Source of the DNA: Eubacteriaceae bacterium UBA6119
GTDB taxonomy: Bacteria; Bacillota; Clostridia; Eubacteriales; UBA1433
Direction: 5' to 3'
DNA length: 64,000 nucleotides
NCBI GenBank assembly: GCA_002423395.1
Contig: DIVZ01000005.1
Span: 318,258 to 382,257 of the forward strand
The notes under the pieces are model-generated. The model was not told the origin of the DNA, ran no database searches, and saw only the letters and a program-made list of their open reading frames with translations. Below, one piece after another: positions 59,981 through 64,000 of this stretch. The position numbers were made by a program, and so were the translations under genes. The first letter of the stretch is position 1, and the number at the start of each line of letters is the position of its first letter.

Positions 59981-61249
59981 ATGGAACTGGATAAGAGAAT
60001 AAAGACAATGCCGAAAGACGAAAAATTGCTTGATAATACAGCGGGCAGCGCTAAAAAAACTTTTATACGTCTCAGTCAATCAGAAGCTTTTTTTAATAAA
60101 TTAATATCAGAATTGTCTTCAAGAGATGAAGCAGAAATTAATGATATATTTATTGGATTTGATTGTGAATTTGAAACGAAAGAAATAACATATAGCATAA
60201 TAGTTAGAATTTTAGCTTGGAGTTCAATTATAATTTTCATACTAACCATAATTTTTGCTATACTTTTAGCAATGAAAATAGATAATGGTGGTATTATTTT
60301 TGGGGGATTGATAATTGGTGCTATTTTGGCATTTTTAGTATATCAACTAGCTGATAGTAAGAGTAAATCGGAGCATCCTGAAGAAGAGATAAAAGAAGTT
60401 GCGATAAAAAGAGCAAATGAAATGGAGCAAATAGCACAAAAAGAAATTTATATACATTTTAATAAATTAATAGAAAAATTCAAGAACGATGCCGATATAT
60501 TCAATTCGAATTATAAAGTTGACATAGAAAATGCGAAAACGCTCATTATTGATTCGTCACATTTAACATTTCACGATAAATCTATTTGTTATAACATTAA
60601 TGAAGACGAAATTGTTTTCTATGATATTCCCAAGGTCAGCATTTTAAGGTTTCATTTTACTACATGTATGTCAGATACATTAGATATATCAATGGAACAG
60701 TATAAAGTTTTAAGAAAGTATGAAACTGATTTGGTATACATCATTCCGTATTTACATGCAAATAATTTAATAACGCCTTATAAATATTCAGAAAAAGATA
60801 TTGTTTCATTCACATATTTAGGTACAGAAGTTGTTAAAATCACAGGCGGAGAAATTAATTTGACAGGCGTAGGTTTAACTGGTCCAATAATTTGGGGTTA
60901 TCTTTTCGGTACTTTAACATTTAACAACGAAATATGTGATTTACGGGAAGTGTTAGTTACTGTTTCCGGCAATAAAATGATAGATGTTAAAGGAATAGAT
61001 TTTTATAAAGATCTTTTATGCTATTTCCCTGATAAAGAACTTCATTCTCATGTAAAAAATCAAGATATTATATCAGAATCCGTTATCACTGAAACTGCAA
61101 ACCCGATTAATAAAAGTGATATACCTACTATAAAGGAACAGTTAAAAGAGTTCAAGGAGATGCTGGACGAAGGGCTTATTACACAAGAAGATTATGATGA
61201 AAAGAAAAAAATAATATTGAGTGAATTTAATGAAAACAATCCTGCTTAA
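59981..61249 (+). CDS. Two-TM protein with C-terminal SHOCT domain
   Basis: The 422-residue protein has two neighbouring membrane helices (about residues 74-93 and 98-117), a charged helical region, a beta-rich middle and a C-terminal SHOCT domain (KEQLKEFKEMLDEGLITQED, then YDEKKKIIL). SHOCT is a short oligomerisation module found at the ends of many unrelated proteins. The rest is not recognised. The region is AT-rich. RBS AAAGGAG precedes the ATG and a strong terminator follows. Confidence 0.75.
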   Translation: MELDKRIKTMPKDEKLLDNTAGSAKKTFIRLSQSEAFFNKLISELSSRDEAEINDIFIGFDCEFETKEITYSIIVRILAWSSIIIFILTIIFAILLAMKIDNGGIIFGGLIIGAILAFLVYQLADSKSKSEHPEEEIKEVAIKRANEMEQIAQKEIYIHFNKLIEKFKNDADIFNSNYKVDIENAKTLIIDSSHLTFHDKSICYNINEDEIVFYDIPKVSILRFHFTTCMSDTLDISMEQYKVLRKYETDLVYIIPYLHANNLITPYKYSEKDIVSFTYLGTEVVKITGGEINLTGVGLTGPIIWGYLFGTLTFNNEICDLREVLVTVSGNKMIDVKGIDFYKDLLCYFPDKELHSHVKNQDIISESVITETANPINKSDIPTIKEQLKEFKEMLDEGLITQEDYDEKKKIILSEFNENNPA

Positions 61250-61284
61250 TGCATAAATGGAAAGCCAAATGAGCAATTCTTCTT

Positions 61285-61307
61285 AACCGCGTTTACGCGG
61301 TTTTTTT
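61285..61307 (+). terminator. Terminator after the SHOCT gene
   Basis: AACCGCGT and ACGCGGTT form an 8-bp stem with a TT loop and a T run. Confidence 0.92.
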
Positions 61308-61502
61308 GTATATATGTATGTTTATATTTATTTACAATCCTTTTTTATTTGACAAATTAAATATATAATTTACTGAGTTTAATCACGTTACGATTATTAA
61401 TTGTAAATATTTTGTAAATATTTCTTTATTATCAAACAAAAATAATATATAATTACAATTTAGATAATAACGACTTACTATTAATCCTTACGGAGAAGAT
61501 AT

Positions 61503-63608
61503 ATGAATAAATTTAAATTAGCATACAGACGCTCGGGAGCAGCCCAGTCAATTGAACTTGCTGCCCTTGAAAGATATGAAGATAAAAATATTATTTTGGA
61601 GTTTTCTTCCATGGCAGCGGAGCTAGGCAACAGAATATCGGTTGTGCTCAGGCCGAAAGCTCCCGTGGTAATAGACGAATGCAGTTTTAAATTTGACATG
61701 ATATATGATTATAAAACTATAACTACAAACGGCTATCAGTCCAGCAGTGAGTCTCTTGAAAGTGATTATAATTTTAAACTATATAAATTAAACTTTGTCG
61801 CGAAATTTTTTTCGATAGCGAATTTCGGCGATTATAAAACTGAAAAAATATTCGAAAACAAAGGTCTGCTTTCTCACACTTACATTCAATTCAATAAAGA
61901 AGACGGTAAAAATATAAGATTTTACGGTTCTGTAAACGAAGAAAACGCGTATACTATTTTCAATTTTGATAAAGATAAAAATTCTATGTTCATTTATTCT
62001 GACTGCAAAAACAGGCTTGTAGATGATAATTTCGTTTTATTGGACTTTATAATCGCGGAAGGCGAACCGCATAAAATTTACGATAATTACGTGGATTATT
62101 TTCCCGTTAACAAACCCTCGGGAAAAGGAAAAAATATATGGGTGACTCCGCACAAAATAAGCCATAAAGTTAAGCCGATAACACAGGAAGAGCTCGAAAA
62201 GAATATATCGGAAATTAAGGCTAATAGATTGCCTATAAACACAATACTTATAAACGACAGCTATCAGACAAAGCTCGGCGATTTTAATATAACAGATGAA
62301 AAACGCTTCCCCGAAGGCATGAAAGCCGCCGCGGACGCAATCAAAGAAAACGGTTTTGAGGCGGGTATATGGATAGCGCCGTTCGTAGCTGAGAAAAAGT
62401 CCAAGCTGTATAAAGAGCATCCCGACTGGTTTTTAAAGAAAGTTATGAAATTTAATGTATCGGGCGGTTACAATCCCGACTGGAGCAGCAAGTTCTTTGT
62501 TTTGGACATATACAAAGACGAGGTCGCAGCATACATCAACGATATGTTCAAAACAATAATGTACGAATGGGGTTTTGAAGTAATTTACATCGATCTTATA
62601 TACGCCGCGGCAATTGAGCCTCGTGTTGACAGAACAAGAGCGGAAATTATAAGCGATGTTGCGAATTTTATAAATAAACTTTGTATGGGAAGAACCCTAA
62701 TTGTGTCTTCTGTTCCGATAGGCAGCGCGATGGGCAAATGCGATTACTGTAAAATAAGCGTTGATAATGCTCCGTTCTGGGAAGATAAAGTTATGAAGAG
62801 GGCAGGGTATAAAGAAAGAGTATCAACCCTCAATGCCTTGAACTCTGTAATAGCAAGAAGATATTTTAATGAGAATATTTTTAAAAATGTATCAACAAGT
62901 TTCTTTATAGGAAGTGAAGACACTCATTTAAATCTGCTTGAAAAACATTCGGTGCTTACTTTGAATTCCATTTTAAGCAGCTGTACTTTAGTATCGGATA
63001 AAATCTCATCATATGACGATGTAGAGATGCCTCTGCTTAAAAAAGCTTTTCCTAATCCCGAAATTAAAAACGTTATTCATAAGGAAACAAACGGCGTTCA
63101 TACATTCGAATTCGCGAAAAATTCAATTCATTATCTTGTCATTTTTAATTCTAACAGTAATGATAGTGAATATACAATACAGCAGGGAATATACTGCGGC
63201 AAATACGGAGCTTTGCTTGCAAGCAACAGTGCGCTTACAATAAACGCGCATCAAACGCAAGTGCTGGTAAGAGTTGACGTAAAAAAACAAATACAGCCAA
63301 TATATTCCGAAGCGCATCTGCTGCCTTTATTTGAAATTGACAAAATAAAATATGACAATGATAGCAGCATTGAAATAACTTTCAATAAAAACATCAAAGA
63401 ATTAGGTCCTATCTACATTATTGCTCCCAATGAGAAGTTAAATGTAAACGGAGAGGAATGCAAACTTGTTCAGAATTACGGAAAAAGAAGTATTTTTATC
63501 TTTGAAAACGAAAGAAATAAGTTTTATAACAATATGTCGATTGTAAGATATACTGATAATACAAGCTCAACTGCAAATAATTCTGTTAAACGCAGAAACA
63601 GAAAATAA
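61503..63608 (+). CDS. GH36-like glycoside hydrolase (alpha-galactosidase family)
   Basis: The 701-residue protein has a beta-rich N-terminal domain (1-200), a catalytic barrel (about 210-520) and a C-terminal beta domain. In the barrel, ILINDSYQTKLGDF, GFEAGIWIAPFVAE and KEHPDWFL match GH36. The nucleophile would be Asp364 in YIDLIYAAA and the acid/base Asp421 in VDNAPFW, both kept. The Lys usually two residues before the nucleophile (K-x-D) is Tyr362. No signal peptide, so intracellular. It is a single-gene unit with RBS CGGAGA. Confidence 0.85.
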   Translation: MNKFKLAYRRSGAAQSIELAALERYEDKNIILEFSSMAAELGNRISVVLRPKAPVVIDECSFKFDMIYDYKTITTNGYQSSSESLESDYNFKLYKLNFVAKFFSIANFGDYKTEKIFENKGLLSHTYIQFNKEDGKNIRFYGSVNEENAYTIFNFDKDKNSMFIYSDCKNRLVDDNFVLLDFIIAEGEPHKIYDNYVDYFPVNKPSGKGKNIWVTPHKISHKVKPITQEELEKNISEIKANRLPINTILINDSYQTKLGDFNITDEKRFPEGMKAAADAIKENGFEAGIWIAPFVAEKKSKLYKEHPDWFLKKVMKFNVSGGYNPDWSSKFFVLDIYKDEVAAYINDMFKTIMYEWGFEVIYIDLIYAAAIEPRVDRTRAEIISDVANFINKLCMGRTLIVSSVPIGSAMGKCDYCKISVDNAPFWEDKVMKRAGYKERVSTLNALNSVIARRYFNENIFKNVSTSFFIGSEDTHLNLLEKHSVLTLNSILSSCTLVSDKISSYDDVEMPLLKKAFPNPEIKNVIHKETNGVHTFEFAKNSIHYLVIFNSNSNDSEYTIQQGIYCGKYGALLASNSALTINAHQTQVLVRVDVKKQIQPIYSEAHLLPLFEIDKIKYDNDSSIEITFNKNIKELGPIYIIAPNEKLNVNGEECKLVQNYGKRSIFIFENERNKFYNNMSIVRYTDNTSSTANNSVKRRNRK

Positions 63609-63696
63609 TATAAGCAAAAATAATGGCAATGCAAAAACCTGTTCATAATATAATACATAAAAAAAATAAAGCATACGCTTGCGGAGGAATTTACAA

Positions 63697-63930
63697 TTGT
63701 CTTACTATTCTTTTTTTCAAAATAAAGAATGCGAGTATTTTCCGTGCCATAAAGATATAGATACAGAAGAGTTTAATTGTCTGTTTTGTTATTGTCCGCT
63801 TTATTTTTTGCAATGCGAGGGCAGCTATAAAATACTTGACGGAAATATCAAAGACTGCTCAAATTGCACATTCCCGCATCATAAAAAAAATTACGAAAAA
63901 ATGATTACAATTTTAAAAGACCGTTATTGA
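63697..63930 (+). CDS. Cysteine-rich small domain protein
   Basis: The 77-residue protein reads SYYSFFQNKECEYFPCHKDI, NCLFCYCPLYFLQC and DCSNCTFPHH, with eight Cys, matching the Cys-rich small domain family often found near cobalamin or nucleotide genes in anaerobes. I start it at TTG 63697, 9 bases after GGAGG; the TTG at 63679 lies before that ribosome site. It probably binds a metal or Fe-S centre. Confidence 0.82.
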   Translation: MSYYSFFQNKECEYFPCHKDIDTEEFNCLFCYCPLYFLQCEGSYKILDGNIKDCSNCTFPHHKKNYEKMITILKDRY

Positions 63931-63976
63931 CAAGACTATAAACATAATGTATACTTACTAATGCACTTTACTTTAC

Positions 63977-64000
63977 GGGCGCATAGCTCAGCTGGGAGAG
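63977..64000 (+). tRNA. 5' end of a tRNA gene, cut by the window
   Basis: GGGCGCATAGCTCAGCTGGGAGAG is split here as an acceptor strand GGGCGCA, then TA, then the D arm GCTC-AGCTGGGA-GAG, the canonical tRNA start. The anticodon lies beyond the window, so the amino acid cannot be assigned. Confidence 0.85.

Overview
The window looks like chromosome from an AT-rich, Gram-positive strict anaerobe of the class Clostridia or a close relative. The reasons are: Shine-Dalgarno sites of the AGGAGG type with frequent GTG and TTG starts, two T-box leaders, a lysine riboswitch and an L20 leader, a butyrate-type acyl-CoA dehydrogenase/EtfBA set plus a CoA-transferase, many ferredoxin-type iron-sulfur proteins, and YtaF- and CotF-like sporulation-associated proteins. 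No rRNA, phage module, transposase or CRISPR array was seen.

Layout. 1-2.1 kb: 3' end of an acyl-CoA dehydrogenase gene followed by etfB and etfA. 2.2-7.1 kb: a catabolic-looking island (MFS transporter, esterase, D-2-hydroxyacid dehydrogenase, LysR regulator), closed on its right by a decayed copy of the etfA 3' end. 7.2-14.9 kb: tRNA-Pro, three small HEAT-like or unknown proteins, a DUF2089-like regulator with a small membrane partner, and assorted single genes including a Staygreen homologue. 15.1-16.4 kb: acyl-CoA:carboxylate CoA-transferase. 18.2-24.5 kb: a ten-gene iron-sulfur/metal-cluster operon (DUF5320, DUF134 regulator, NifU-like, two NifX-like, two MinD/ferredoxin ATPases, MBL hydrolase, Mrp/NBP35, split permease) behind a strong promoter carrying two copies of one 12-bp palindrome. 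24.5-29.2 kb: Ada-like/DUF1848 pair, two-component system, NapH-like ferredoxin.

29.2-35.1 kb holds two T-box controlled PLP enzymes. A leader whose specifier reads UAC (Tyr) precedes a tyrosine phenol-lyase-like enzyme, and a leader whose specifier reads UGG (Trp) precedes a TrpB2-type tryptophan synthase beta chain. Both regulatory switches turn genes on when the amino acid is scarce, which suggests that both enzymes make, rather than degrade, the amino acid from phenol or indole. 35.2-44.4 kb: secreted serpin, PadR/HAAS pair, MATE, Pcm, NYN-LOTUS protein, copper-storage-like protein, PPC-domain protein, CotF-like protein, YtaF, GntR regulator. 44.5-49.5 kb: lysine/diaminopimelate operon asd-dapA-dapB-dapH under a lysine riboswitch, with a divergent M20 deacetylase that fits the acetylated branch. 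49.6-64 kb: a broken paralogue of a gene at 32.7 kb, a YyaL/DUF255 thioredoxin-domain protein, a second DUF2089-like/membrane pair with the same promoter-operator design, a short FtsH-like protease, an aldo/keto reductase, infC-rpmI-rplT, a repeat-rich spacer, a SHOCT protein, a GH36-like glycosidase, a Cys-rich small protein and the 5' end of a tRNA.

The most unusual observations are the Tyr T-box/TPL combination, the duplicated self-operator DUF2089 module, the palindrome-controlled metal-cluster operon, and two separate places (etfA, trpB) where a decayed second copy of a gene's 3' end lies downstream with accessory cargo in between.
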